Made by a program: the position numbers and the translations under genes
Shown: positions 1-6,787 of the stretch, piece by piece
Layout: each line of letters opens with the position of its first letter
Position numbering within the stretch: the stretch's first letter is position 1
Notes under the pieces: generated by a model
What the model saw: only the letters and a program-made list of their open reading frames with translations
What the model was told of the DNA's origin: nothing
The model's database searches: none
Source of the DNA: a virus
Strand: one strand, 5' to 3'
IMG/VR virus record: IMGVR_UViG_3300044655_000269
Span: 1-47,895 of that record
Length of the DNA: 47,895 bases

Positions 1-45
1 GGTCTCAAGAATAACAAAGCATATGACCCAAAGGAAAATGTATAA
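1..45 (+). CDS. C-terminal end of an upstream gene (partial)
   Basis: The first frame reads 14 codons and stops with TAA at 43-45, overlapping the next ATG by one base. This TAATG junction recurs elsewhere in the window (2471, 18836, 46965), which suggests the tail of a real upstream gene. Too little is present to name a product. Confidence 0.45.
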   Translation, partial: GLKNNKAYDPKENV

Positions 46-308
46 TGCCTAACTATACGTGGATGAACAAAGAGACTGGTGAAGAATTTACTAACACCAT
101 GACCATTGCAGAACGTGATGAATACGAAAAGAACAACCCACAGTTGCAGCAAGTCATTCGCAACTTCACAATGGTTGATCCTGTCAATATCGGTGTAACC
201 AAACCCCCAGCCGACTTCCAAAAGTATGTATTAGGTCGTATCAAGAGTGCTGTGCCTGAGGCTTCGGCCGTCGCAAGTAAGCGTTGGGATATCCCTAAGG
301 AGATTTAA
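45..308 (+). CDS. Small conserved-type phage protein, unknown function
   Basis: An 87-residue protein starting with MPNYTWMNKETGEEF. It starts at the ATG overlapping the previous stop, with AAGGAAAA about 8 bases upstream as a ribosome site. The N-terminus resembles short phage and bacterial proteins that begin MPxYxxxNxxTGEExE, but the Cys-rich zinc-ribbon part of FmdB-like proteins is absent. There is no signal peptide or membrane segment. A rho-independent terminator begins 32 bases after its stop, so it is probably the last gene of the upstream transcript. Function not recognised. Confidence 0.7.
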   Translation: MPNYTWMNKETGEEFTNTMTIAERDEYEKNNPQLQQVIRNFTMVDPVNIGVTKPPADFQKYVLGRIKSAVPEASAVASKRWDIPKEI

Positions 309-339
309 CCTGACAGACCAGACACCTTCAAAAAAGTTT

Positions 340-376
340 AGAGGTCGAGCCCGTAAAAAGGCTGCGACCTCTTTTT
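340..376 (+). terminator. Rho-independent terminator upstream of phoH
   Basis: An AGAGGTCG/CGACCTCT stem (340-347 with 365-372) is extended by AGCC/GGCT around a small loop and followed by TTTTT. It lies inside the upstream extension of the phoH reading frame, which argues that the extension is not translated and that the gene starts at 418. Confidence 0.85.
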
Positions 377-417
377 GTTATGATGATGTGCCTAACGATA
401 AAAACAAAGGCAAATAT

Positions 418-1128
418 ATGTCACGCAAGAGTAGAAGAAATAATAACCAGCCTAATGAGAACCATGCCGAAAAGAACCACTTTGAACTACGCCACATTCG
501 TCCGCTAACAGTAAATCAGCAAAGAGTGTGGGATGCTTATTATGCCGGCGCTAATCTCATGCTACATGGTTATGCAGGAACTGGTAAAACATTCCTGTCA
601 TCTTATTTGGCAATCAATGACGTTTTAACATCCGACATATATAAAAAGGTTGTTATCATCCGCTCCGTAGTACCATCCAGAGACATGGGCTTCCTACCAG
701 GTACCGAGAAACAAAAAGCGGAAGTATATGAACAACCCTATCAAGAGATTTGTGACGATCTATTTGGTCGTGGTGATGGATATCGCATATTGAAGATAAA
801 GGGTCTAGTCGAATTTACTACCACATCCTTCTTGCGTGGTACTACGTTTAACGACTCAATTATCATTGTTGACGAGTGCGAGAATATGACGTTTTCAGAG
901 ATCGATACAGTTATGACCAGAATTGGTAACAACTCTCGTATCATCTTCTCTGGTGACTACAGACAGACAGACTTGCATAAGCCACACGACAAGACTGGCA
1001 TTAAAGAGTTGATGGCTGTTACTCGCCGTATGGATTCATTCGATCATATTGAGTTTGGCATTGAGGACATTGTAAGAAGCGGTGTCGTTAAAGAATATAT
1101 CATTCAAAAAACTGAAATGGGGCTATGA
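418..1128 (+). CDS. phoH: PhoH-like P-loop ATPase
   Basis: A 236-residue PhoH-family NTPase, common in T4-like phages of marine and soil bacteria. Its role in infection is unsettled; the name comes from the phosphate-starvation-inducible E. coli protein, and RNA/helicase-like activity has been proposed for the family. Walker A is GYAGTGKT at residues 51-58, Walker B is IIIVDE at about 148-153, and a sensor-like IIFSGD lies at 175-180. The frame stays open back to 247, but that would overlap the preceding gene by 62 bases and run through a perfect terminator hairpin. I therefore place the start at ATG 418, with weak AAAGGC upstream; GTG 388 is an alternative. The N-terminal 20 residues are basic and Asn-rich. 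Confidence 0.92.
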   Translation: MSRKSRRNNNQPNENHAEKNHFELRHIRPLTVNQQRVWDAYYAGANLMLHGYAGTGKTFLSSYLAINDVLTSDIYKKVVIIRSVVPSRDMGFLPGTEKQKAEVYEQPYQEICDDLFGRGDGYRILKIKGLVEFTTTSFLRGTTFNDSIIIVDECENMTFSEIDTVMTRIGNNSRIIFSGDYRQTDLHKPHDKTGIKELMAVTRRMDSFDHIEFGIEDIVRSGVVKEYIIQKTEMGL

Positions 1129-1157
1129 CTAAATAGATAGAATAAAGGAGTAGACTT

Positions 1158-2471
1158 ATGGCTCAGTTTCGAATAGACTCACATCAATACCTACCACAAG
1201 AGAAAACCCTCTTTGAAGTAGTAATGCTAGCCGACCAGTATGGTAATCAGGTTGGTCCAGCTAATCCTACGGGTATGGCTGTTGATGCTTTCGGCCGAGC
1301 CAGAATGTCTACTCCTCTCACTCTATTCGATTCCAGCCATCGCTTCAAAGATAATGGACTCTGGAACACAGCAAACACATCCGGCAACTCTACATATGCC
1401 TTCTCTATCACAGAGGGTCTAATTAATATGAATGTGACAACGGCTGCTAATGCTGAGGTCGTTAGAGAGACATCTAAAGTATTCTCATATCAGCCAGGCA
1501 AGTCATTACAGATTTTATCCACATTCGTTATGAATACAGCCAAGCCTAATCTCAGACAGAGAGTTGGTTACTTTGGCACTGATAATGGTATCTATCTTGA
1601 ACTTAATGGATCTACACTTTCATTTGTTCAAAGATCAAACACCACTGGCACAATCACAGAAACAAGAGTAAATCAAGCCGACTGGAACATGGACACATTA
1701 CTTGGTCCTGTTGCTTCAAGCCCATCAGGTATCACACTAGACATTTCAAAAGCACAGATTTTGTTTATTGACGTTGAGTGGCTAGGTCTTGGTACAGTTA
1801 GATGTGGTTTCGTTATTGATGGTCAGCTAATTCATTGTCATTCGTTTCACCACGCCAATCTAATCACATCAACATACATGACCACAGCGTCATTGCCGTT
1901 GCGTCAAGAAATCAAGAATACAGCCGTCACAGCAAACAATAGCACGATGAAACAAGTCTGTTCTTCTGTTATTTCAGAAGGTGGTTATGAGTTGCGAGGT
2001 TCACAGCAAGCAGTTGGTACGGTTATCACAGCACCAAAAGCACTAACTACAGCAGGTACATATTATCCAGTTGTTTCAATAAGACTGAAATCAACAGCAT
2101 TGGACGCTATCGTTATTATGACCGCTCTATCTATTCTAGGTCGTGGTAATGGTGTAGATTTCAACTGGCAGGTCATAACTGGAGGCACGGTTACAACATC
2201 ATCATGGACTCCAGCAAGCGCCGACTCAGCCGTTGAATATACCATTTCAGGTACCGCTATTACTGGTGGTAGAGTTATGGCTTCTGGATTCGTTAATTCA
2301 TCTACACAAGCATCACCTTCTATTGACGTTCTCAAAGAGGCTCTATTCAAGTTTCAGTTGGAAAGAAACACATTCACAGGAGTGGCAACACCACTCACAC
2401 TAGCTATAGCAGCAGGCACAGATACTAGCACCTGTTTTGGTGCAATGGATTGGGAAGAGGTAACACGATAA
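1158..2471 (+). CDS. Putative virion structural protein
   Basis: A 437-residue protein, Thr/Ser/Ala-rich and mostly beta in character, preceded by a strong AAAGGAG site 7 bases before the ATG. Its look (FxVVMLADQYG, DAFGRARxS, a long soluble beta-rich body with no catalytic motif) matches large phage proteins usually annotated as virion or capsid-decorating/fibre-like structural proteins. I cannot assign a T4 counterpart. The gene overlaps the next by one base (TAATG), so the two are probably cotranslated. CTAAATA at 1131-1137 between phoH and this gene resembles a relaxed phage late -10 element. Structural role is inferred from composition and context. Confidence 0.75.
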   Translation: MAQFRIDSHQYLPQEKTLFEVVMLADQYGNQVGPANPTGMAVDAFGRARMSTPLTLFDSSHRFKDNGLWNTANTSGNSTYAFSITEGLINMNVTTAANAEVVRETSKVFSYQPGKSLQILSTFVMNTAKPNLRQRVGYFGTDNGIYLELNGSTLSFVQRSNTTGTITETRVNQADWNMDTLLGPVASSPSGITLDISKAQILFIDVEWLGLGTVRCGFVIDGQLIHCHSFHHANLITSTYMTTASLPLRQEIKNTAVTANNSTMKQVCSSVISEGGYELRGSQQAVGTVITAPKALTTAGTYYPVVSIRLKSTALDAIVIMTALSILGRGNGVDFNWQVITGGTVTTSSWTPASADSAVEYTISGTAITGGRVMASGFVNSSTQASPSIDVLKEALFKFQLERNTFTGVATPLTLAIAAGTDTSTCFGAMDWEEVTR

Positions 2472-2983
2472 TGCTAACATTTTTAGACTTTATACTAGAA
2501 GGTAACAAACTACGCAAGAAGGTTGTTGAGCCACTTTCTAAGGGCCAGGATGTTGGCATTGTTTCTTCTGAGCGTGGTGGTATGTCACGCAAGCAAAAGA
2601 GAACCGCAGACAAGAGCCTAAGTGGCGACCTTGAGCGTCTTAGAAAGAAGGGTGCTATCTCTAAACATGCTCCTGCTGGTGGTAGATATCAATACGCCGA
2701 ACCAAAGCCAGGTGAGAGTGGTGTTGCTAAGGAAAAGTCACACGTTGTTTCCGCCTCTGGTGATCCGAAGAAAGCAAAGCATTTCGGAAAGATTATGCAG
2801 GGTCTTAGGTCAAGATACGGTCAGGAAACTACCGCACAGATTTCCGCTAAATCTAAGGAAATGAAATATCATCATGCTGGCGGAAAAGAAACGCCAGAGG
2901 GAAAACTTCGTCTTAATAAGAAGATGACGACCGGAAGCGGTGAAACTCGACTAAAAGGCGGATCATTTACTACGGAAAAATGA
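2471..2983 (+). CDS. Basic protein with capsid-targeting-like N-terminus (candidate internal head protein)
   Basis: A 170-residue, Lys/Arg-rich protein. I use the ATG at 2471 (GAGG 12 bases upstream, TAATG overlap with the previous gene) and not the in-frame ATG at 2450. The N-terminus MLTFLDFILEG closely resembles the T4 internal-protein capsid targeting peptide (MKTYQEFIAE-A), and I-L-E before Gly fits the T4 gp21 protease rule (Ile/Leu-X-Glu). The rest is highly basic, Gly/Ser/Lys-rich and low in hydrophobics, as expected of a DNA-associated or ejected protein. That role is inferred; no enzymatic domain is recognised. Many phage proteins begin with an MxTFxxFLxE-like peptide, so the match is suggestive only. 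Confidence 0.8.
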   Translation: MLTFLDFILEGNKLRKKVVEPLSKGQDVGIVSSERGGMSRKQKRTADKSLSGDLERLRKKGAISKHAPAGGRYQYAEPKPGESGVAKEKSHVVSASGDPKKAKHFGKIMQGLRSRYGQETTAQISAKSKEMKYHHAGGKETPEGKLRLNKKMTTGSGETRLKGGSFTTEK

Positions 2984-2984
2984 C

Positions 2985-3013
2985 TTGACTTCCGATGGTG
3001 ATTAATATATAAT
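2985..3013 (+). promoter_or_regulatory. sigma70-type promoter
   Basis: TTGACT at 2985-2990, a 17-base spacer, and TATAAT at 3008-3013. It overlaps the end of the preceding gene and lies 27 bases before the ATG of the next, so it probably starts the small-gene transcript from 3040 onward. This is a host-polymerase type promoter, in contrast to the TATAAATA late elements elsewhere. Confidence 0.8.
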
Positions 3014-3039
3014 ACTAATACAATGAAAGTGAGGCTCCT

Positions 3040-3336
3040 ATGTCAGGTACAGTTGAAGATGAATTTAATGCTTTTGCGGAATCGTTAGCAAAGAGCGAAT
3101 ATACCAAGGAACAGTCCGTCCTAATCTTAAAAGAATATGTCAATGTGCTAATCAAGAATAACATTCCATTAGAGCAGCGCCAGGGTGTTGCTCTAACGAC
3201 TGGTGACTTCACCAAGCGTGTGCGTAAGCACGACTGGAAGTTTGCTAATGGCTTCTTTGGCAACTGGGCTAAGTCTGCCGTTGAAGGCAAGAAAGGTGAG
3301 GTCGAAGATTATGATGACCACTATTCAGGCTGTTGA
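3040..3336 (+). CDS. Small phage protein, unknown function
   Basis: A 98-residue, acidic and mostly helical-looking protein; its C-terminus is EDYDDHYSGC. It is the first gene behind the promoter at 2985-3013, with GTGAGG as a plausible ribosome site about 8 bases upstream. Its stop overlaps the TTG start of the downstream nuclease gene, implying coupled translation. The motif region around residues 50-75 (GVALTTGDFTKRVRKHDWKF) is basic and aromatic and could bind nucleic acid, but I do not recognise the family. Confidence 0.75.
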   Translation: MSGTVEDEFNAFAESLAKSEYTKEQSVLILKEYVNVLIKNNIPLEQRQGVALTTGDFTKRVRKHDWKFANGFFGNWAKSAVEGKKGEVEDYDDHYSGC

Positions 3337-4007
3337 AAACTTTTAAGCATCTACACAACGATCCTGTTCTTGTAAATCTGAAAAGAGAAGAATATAATGG
3401 CAAGCGATTTTATATCTCGCCAAAAGGTACTAAACTCCTATCGGTTACGACTTTTCTATCTCACTTCAAAGGCGACTCTATTGAGAAATGGAGAAAAAAA
3501 GTCGGCGAAGAAGAAGCGAACAAAATCTCGGCACGAGCAAGCCGCAGAGGTACAAAATTCCATTCTCTTATGGAATCTTATATCTCTAATCAGGAAGGGT
3601 TCCTTGACGAAGATGTGATGCCTGATATGCGCCATGCGTTTCGTCAGTTTGTTCCAATCTTAGATAGAGTTGATAATGTCCATTACATGGAAACTATGCT
3701 TTATAGCGAGATTCTTGGTCTTGCTGGTCAGGTGGATTGTATTGCCGAGTTTGATGGTGTCCCTTCTATTATTGACTTTAAAACATCTTTAAAGCCTAAG
3801 AGAGAAGATTGGATCCTCAACTACTTCGAACAATGCACCTGCTACTCTCTCATGTATGAAGAAATGACAGGTGTTCAATGCAAGCAGATTGTGGTTATGA
3901 TTGCCGTTGATCACGAAAAACCACAGGTGTTTGTTCGTAATCGTAAAGATTATATGCCAGAGTTGGCACGTAAGATAAGGCAGTTTAGGGATGAAACAGT
4001 TATCTAA
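3333..4007 (+). CDS. PD-(D/E)XK exonuclease, RecB/MGME1-like
   Basis: A 224-residue nuclease of the RecB/Cas4/MGME1 branch of the PD-(D/E)XK superfamily. Visible motifs in order are RGTKFH at residues 72-77, E120, GQVD with D135, the D-x-K pair in IIDFKTS (D148, K150), and Q167 with Y171. Together these form the usual H, E/D, D, ExK/DxK, QxxxY metal site. There is no Cys cluster, so no Fe-S Cas4-type domain. Proteins of this kind occur in T4-like phages without DexA and could supply single-strand exonuclease activity in recombination or host DNA breakdown (inferred). The start is TTG at 3333, overlapping the previous TGA; it gives MKTFKHL, and no better start is seen. Confidence 0.85.
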   Translation: MKTFKHLHNDPVLVNLKREEYNGKRFYISPKGTKLLSVTTFLSHFKGDSIEKWRKKVGEEEANKISARASRRGTKFHSLMESYISNQEGFLDEDVMPDMRHAFRQFVPILDRVDNVHYMETMLYSEILGLAGQVDCIAEFDGVPSIIDFKTSLKPKREDWILNYFEQCTCYSLMYEEMTGVQCKQIVVMIAVDHEKPQVFVRNRKDYMPELARKIRQFRDETVI

Positions 4008-4194
4008 AACCTGTTATGTGTCTGATGACAATCTTGTTGGTTGTGCAGCGTCTACTGATGGTCGTTTCGCATATATCGAAAACGATCCAGCAGGAGTTAA
4101 GATATTGAAAGTGGTCAACTCACTAGCAGAAGGTAAAGAGTTAGTGTTAGACTATGAAATGTCAATGAAAGAATTTTGGGCAGTCTTTAAGTGA
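3991..4194 (+). CDS. Small protein, unknown function
   Basis: A 67-residue protein overlapping the nuclease C-terminus by 17 bases. AAGG at 3978-3981 sits 9 bases before the ATG. Its own stop overlaps a GTG start (GTGA) of the next short gene, which supports a translated chain. No domain recognised. The overlap makes it less certain than its neighbours. Confidence 0.55.
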   Translation: MKQLSKTCYVSDDNLVGCAASTDGRFAYIENDPAGVKILKVVNSLAEGKELVLDYEMSMKEFWAVFK

Positions 4195-4343
4195 GATCCA
4201 TTGGCACACATTGTAAAGCTGGTAACATCAATCTCAAAGGTAAGAAATATAAACTCTTATCTTGTAAATGCTGTGTTATTCAGGATCTTCGTGGTAAAGA
4301 ACGTATCAAAGAAGCAAAGAAAGAAATAGGGGAATACAAATGA
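4191..4343 (+). CDS. Small Cys-containing protein (putative metal binding)
   Basis: A 50-residue protein from a GTG start overlapping the previous TGA. It contains HC near the N-terminus and a SCKCC cluster in the middle, followed by a Lys/Glu-rich helical tail, a layout typical of very small zinc-binding phage proteins. The TGA overlaps the ATG of the lipoprotein gene (ATGA). Function unknown; supported by the unbroken chain of overlapping starts and stops and by the Cys spacing. Confidence 0.55.
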   Translation: MRSIGTHCKAGNINLKGKKYKLLSCKCCVIQDLRGKERIKEAKKEIGEYK

Positions 4344-4459
4344 AGAAAGTATATCTAGCAATCGCATTGGTGTTTCTTAGTTTGGGCTTGTCTGGTTGCT
4401 TGGTGGCGACCGTCGGTGAGTGCATTATACGGGACACAACTAACAAGCCGTGCCAGTAA
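4340..4459 (+). CDS. Small lipoprotein
   Basis: A 39-residue protein, MKKVYLAIALVFLSLGLSGC followed by about 19 residues. It has a Lys-Lys N-region, a hydrophobic core and an LSGC lipobox with Cys20 as the acylation site, and two more cysteines (28, 38) in the short mature part. GGGG sits about 7 bases before the ATG. It would be exported and lipid-anchored, probably in the outer membrane. Candidate roles are a small outer-membrane spanin subunit or a surface-exclusion lipoprotein; there is no Pro-rich mature region as in Rz1, so neither is established. Confidence 0.75.
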   Translation: MKKVYLAIALVFLSLGLSGCLVATVGECIIRDTTNKPCQ

Positions 4460-4479
4460 CGGACCCGGAGGCATACAAG

Positions 4480-4773
4480 GTGCAGAGATTGAAGATTTTG
4501 AAAATACTATTGATGCTAATTAGCACACCAGCATTGGCGTCAGAAGATATCTCGTGTGAGAAGAAACTGGCAGATAGCCATGTTGTTCATTGTAAAGCGA
4601 AGAAGGTGATAGATGTTTCGTTGGTCAGCATTAATGGTGGTGAGTGTAACGCTCCTGCATTTCACTGGCATGGTTCAGGTGGGTTCGCTATCCCAGGAAC
4701 AAAAGAATGTCACTATGTTGGTGCAGTCACATTATCAATAGACGGACATAACAAGACATTTGCCCCATTATAG
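4480..4773 (+). CDS. Secreted (signal-peptide) protein, unknown function
   Basis: A 97-residue protein from GTG 4480, chosen because GGAGG at 4467-4471 lies 8 bases upstream; an in-frame GTG at 4450 would add ten residues before a clean signal peptide. The N-terminus (QRLKILKILLMLISTPALA) is a typical Sec signal with cleavage after ALA. The mature part of about 78 residues is beta-looking with four cysteines, so probably two disulfides in the periplasm. It follows the small lipoprotein gene with only a 20-base gap. The pair could act in the envelope at lysis or in superinfection exclusion; this is inferred from location signals only. Confidence 0.7.
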   Translation: MQRLKILKILLMLISTPALASEDISCEKKLADSHVVHCKAKKVIDVSLVSINGGECNAPAFHWHGSGGFAIPGTKECHYVGAVTLSIDGHNKTFAPL

Positions 4774-4784
4774 GAGATAGATTA

Positions 4785-4943
4785 ATGGATAAGCCTAAGA
4801 CATTAGAAGAAAAGAAAGAACAGTTTTATGAAGGCCTAAGAAAGATCATCGAGGCTAAAGAAAAGCTAGGTCTAACAAAAGACGCTACCTATAAAAAGTC
4901 AAAAGAACTCTTGGATAAGCTGACACAAGAAAAGACACAGTGA
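4785..4943 (+). CDS. Small charged helical protein
   Basis: A 52-residue, Lys/Glu-rich, predicted all-helical protein with TAGGAG 10 bases before its ATG. Its TGA overlaps the GTG start of the following enzyme gene, so it may couple that gene's translation. No family recognised; no signal peptide or membrane segment. Confidence 0.6.
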   Translation: MDKPKTLEEKKEQFYEGLRKIIEAKEKLGLTKDATYKKSKELLDKLTQEKTQ

Positions 4944-6442
4944 ATAAGATTATCACCCGTGACTGGATAAACGACGACATTGTTATCCGTTGTGGTGTGA
5001 CATACAAGATGCCTAGAAAGGTGTTGATTGAAAGTTACACCAAACAGGATTTGTGTCAGTTTATAAATTTCTGGAAGGTAGAATTGCTATCTAATGGAGC
5101 CAAGCGTGGTGATAAGATAGGCTATTGTATCGAACCTTCAGACATTCACTCAACCGCACTTATGTTTGCTGCTTTCGAGTTAGGCATGAGTGTGGTTGTT
5201 TTGCATAGACCAAACAACGAAAGAGAATGTCTGGCCCCTAAAAGTAACTCACACCTACCATTAGACTTCTTTGTTTATCTGGCAGCGTATGAGCATATTC
5301 CATTACTAGTTACCGCTATAGTTCATTTCAGTCGTAACTCAAAGAAGGTATTGGTGTATGGTAATCACGATTGGCAGAACCAGCGTTCGACTCTAAAATC
5401 AGACGAAGAAACTCCCATACTAGCCCAGCCGGGTGATGTTGCTCTATTGTGCAATAGCAGCGGCACTACTGGTGTTCCTAAACTCATATCACACACCCAT
5501 GAGTTTTTCTATGACCTATGCACGTATAACTGGGAGGTGTTGAAATATGATCCTGAGGATCATTTCATGCATCTTTCTTCGCTCAATCATGGTGCCGCAT
5601 TATCATTTGTTCTACCTGCACTACACATATGCAAGCATAACTATTTTTATGTTGATATGGGTGGCAAAGGTGAGTTACAATCAGATCCTTTCTATCAAGA
5701 ATACTACGATCTAACTAACGACTGTATTGAGCATGGCATCACCAGAATATTCTGTGCAGGTGGTGGCGCTATCAATGAGTTTATCAAACACCTAAGAGCA
5801 AGAGATATCAAGCTACCCAATACTAACATTATGATACTATCATTCATTAGTCCTGACTGGCGTGCTGCTATCAGCGAGAGTGTGCTACAAAGCATTAACA
5901 GCCCATTTGGATGTAGTGAGGTATGTGGTCCAGTGTTCATGACATGGCTTGATAAGGATACTGTAGATAAGTTTGATCCTAGATATCTGGGATATCCTAC
6001 AGAAGGCTTCTATGATACAAAGGTCATTGATGGTCGTATTCATACTAGCACACCTTACAATCAGGTTGTCTTTGATGACATTGTAGAAGAAAGAGCCGAT
6101 GGCTATTACTTCAAGAGTAAGAACAGACTGCAAAAGCTAAACGATATTGATATCAATCCAGTGGATATTATGGAGATACTTGAGCATTATAATACCAGAT
6201 ATGCGTTTGAGATTTATATTGACGAGGTCTATAATGAGTTGTATATTCTAACGTCAGACTCGAAAACGTATAAGATGGGTAAGTTTATCGTGGAAGATAT
6301 CGACTCGTTCTATCACGGTAAGATACCCACCGCTAATGTCATATATGATCCCGAACTAAACCAAGCCACGATAAGCAACAAAGCGGACAAAGATAAGCTG
6401 GCAGGTATAGTTGAAAGATATCGCTTGACAAAAAACTCCTGA
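4940..6442 (+). CDS. Adenylate-forming enzyme (AMP-binding, ANL superfamily)
   Basis: A 500-residue protein of the acyl-CoA synthetase/adenylation-domain superfamily, which activates carboxylates as acyl-AMP. The ATP-binding A3 loop is clear at about residues 170-186 (CNSSGTTGVPK). An A5-like FGCSEVCGP lies at 323-331, and an A7/A8-like segment runs GYYFKSKNRLQKLNDIDINP at 388-407. The small C-terminal subdomain is present but diverged; I do not see the usual PKTxSGK lysine motif, so it may adenylate an unusual substrate or be altered in the second half-reaction. Start is GTG 4940, overlapping the previous stop. No carrier protein, thioesterase or other biosynthetic gene lies nearby. Rare in T4-like phages; probably acquired. 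Confidence 0.85.
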   Translation: MNKIITRDWINDDIVIRCGVTYKMPRKVLIESYTKQDLCQFINFWKVELLSNGAKRGDKIGYCIEPSDIHSTALMFAAFELGMSVVVLHRPNNERECLAPKSNSHLPLDFFVYLAAYEHIPLLVTAIVHFSRNSKKVLVYGNHDWQNQRSTLKSDEETPILAQPGDVALLCNSSGTTGVPKLISHTHEFFYDLCTYNWEVLKYDPEDHFMHLSSLNHGAALSFVLPALHICKHNYFYVDMGGKGELQSDPFYQEYYDLTNDCIEHGITRIFCAGGGAINEFIKHLRARDIKLPNTNIMILSFISPDWRAAISESVLQSINSPFGCSEVCGPVFMTWLDKDTVDKFDPRYLGYPTEGFYDTKVIDGRIHTSTPYNQVVFDDIVEERADGYYFKSKNRLQKLNDIDINPVDIMEILEHYNTRYAFEIYIDEVYNELYILTSDSKTYKMGKFIVEDIDSFYHGKIPTANVIYDPELNQATISNKADKDKLAGIVERYRLTKNS

Positions 6443-6455
6443 TATGTTATAAATA
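6425..6455 (+). promoter_or_regulatory. Overlapping sigma70 and T4-type late promoter for the tmRNA
   Basis: TTGACA at 6425-6430, a 17-base spacer, then TATAAATA at 6448-6455. The first six bases of the octamer serve as a sigma70 -10 box (TATAAA), and the whole octamer is the exact T4 late-promoter consensus. Transcription would start near 6460, just before the acceptor piece of the tmRNA. The promoter overlaps the end of the upstream enzyme gene. Confidence 0.8.
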
Positions 6456-6459
6456 CTAT

Positions 6460-6770
6460 GCTTAGGTCGTTGAGAGACGAAACATAGGTTTCTTGGACGT
6501 GGGGGCAGTTCCCACCCGGTCCACCATAAGCACTTGCGTATTAGCCGCACCATGAAAATGACGTATGCGGGGGAATGTAAATCGGGTAGTGCTTATGATG
6601 GGCCGGAATCAGGTTCGACAGGATTCAGTAAGGTCGTAAGGAGACCGAAAGCAAATCGTAAATGCAAACGACAACAATGCATATGAGGCTTTCGCTCTAG
6701 CAGCGTAATCCTTTGGGTATGGGCTCCACCTCGAAACAGAACGGGCCCGCTATGTGTTCCATCGCACACG
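6460..6770 (+). ncRNA. ssrA: Permuted two-piece tmRNA (tag ANDNNAYEAFALAA)
   Basis: Circularly permuted tmRNA gene of the alphaproteobacterial kind. The acceptor piece comes first: a T-arm (GTGGG/CCCAC, 6499-6503 with 6511-6515, 7-base loop GGCAGTT), CCGGTCC at 6516-6522, discriminator A and encoded CCA ending at 6526. The coding piece starts at 6600 with GGGCCGG, which pairs over all seven positions with CCGGTCC (one G-U), followed by the D-like AATCAGGTTCGACAGG. The resume codon is GCA 6664; the tag is ANDNNAYEAFALAA with TAA at 6706-6708, and its ALAA end is a ClpXP-type degron. The GTTCGACAGG signature and AAATGCAAACGAC context fit tmRNA. The 5' and 3' outer ends are approximate. It would rescue stalled ribosomes during infection. 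Confidence 0.93.
6525..6597 (+). other. Excised spacer between tmRNA pieces, closed by a 10-bp inverted repeat
   Basis: CATAAGCACT at 6525-6534 and AGTGCTTATG at 6588-6597 are perfect inverted repeats flanking the segment between acceptor and coding pieces. An inner CCGCA/TGCGG stem (6545-6549 with 6566-6570) lies within. The outer stem stacks next to the acceptor stem and should present the CCA end and the 5' end of the coding piece for processing, as in other permuted tmRNA precursors. Confidence 0.75.
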
Positions 6771-6787
6771 ATTTTCCCCTTTTTCAT

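Noticed and set aside
247-417. Upstream extension of the phoH reading frame to ATG 247
   Set aside because: It would overlap the preceding gene by 62 bases and run through a perfect terminator hairpin (340-376); the encoded segment has no resemblance to PhoH.
4450-4479. GTG at 4450 as the start of the secreted protein
   Set aside because: It would overlap the lipoprotein gene and put ten polar residues before the signal peptide; GTG 4480 has GGAGG at ideal spacing.
6600-6640. GTTCGACAGG segment as a tRNA
   Set aside because: The T-like motif belongs to the D-like arm of the tmRNA coding piece; no anticodon arm exists, and the acceptor pairs with the upstream piece. No other tRNA gene was seen in the window.
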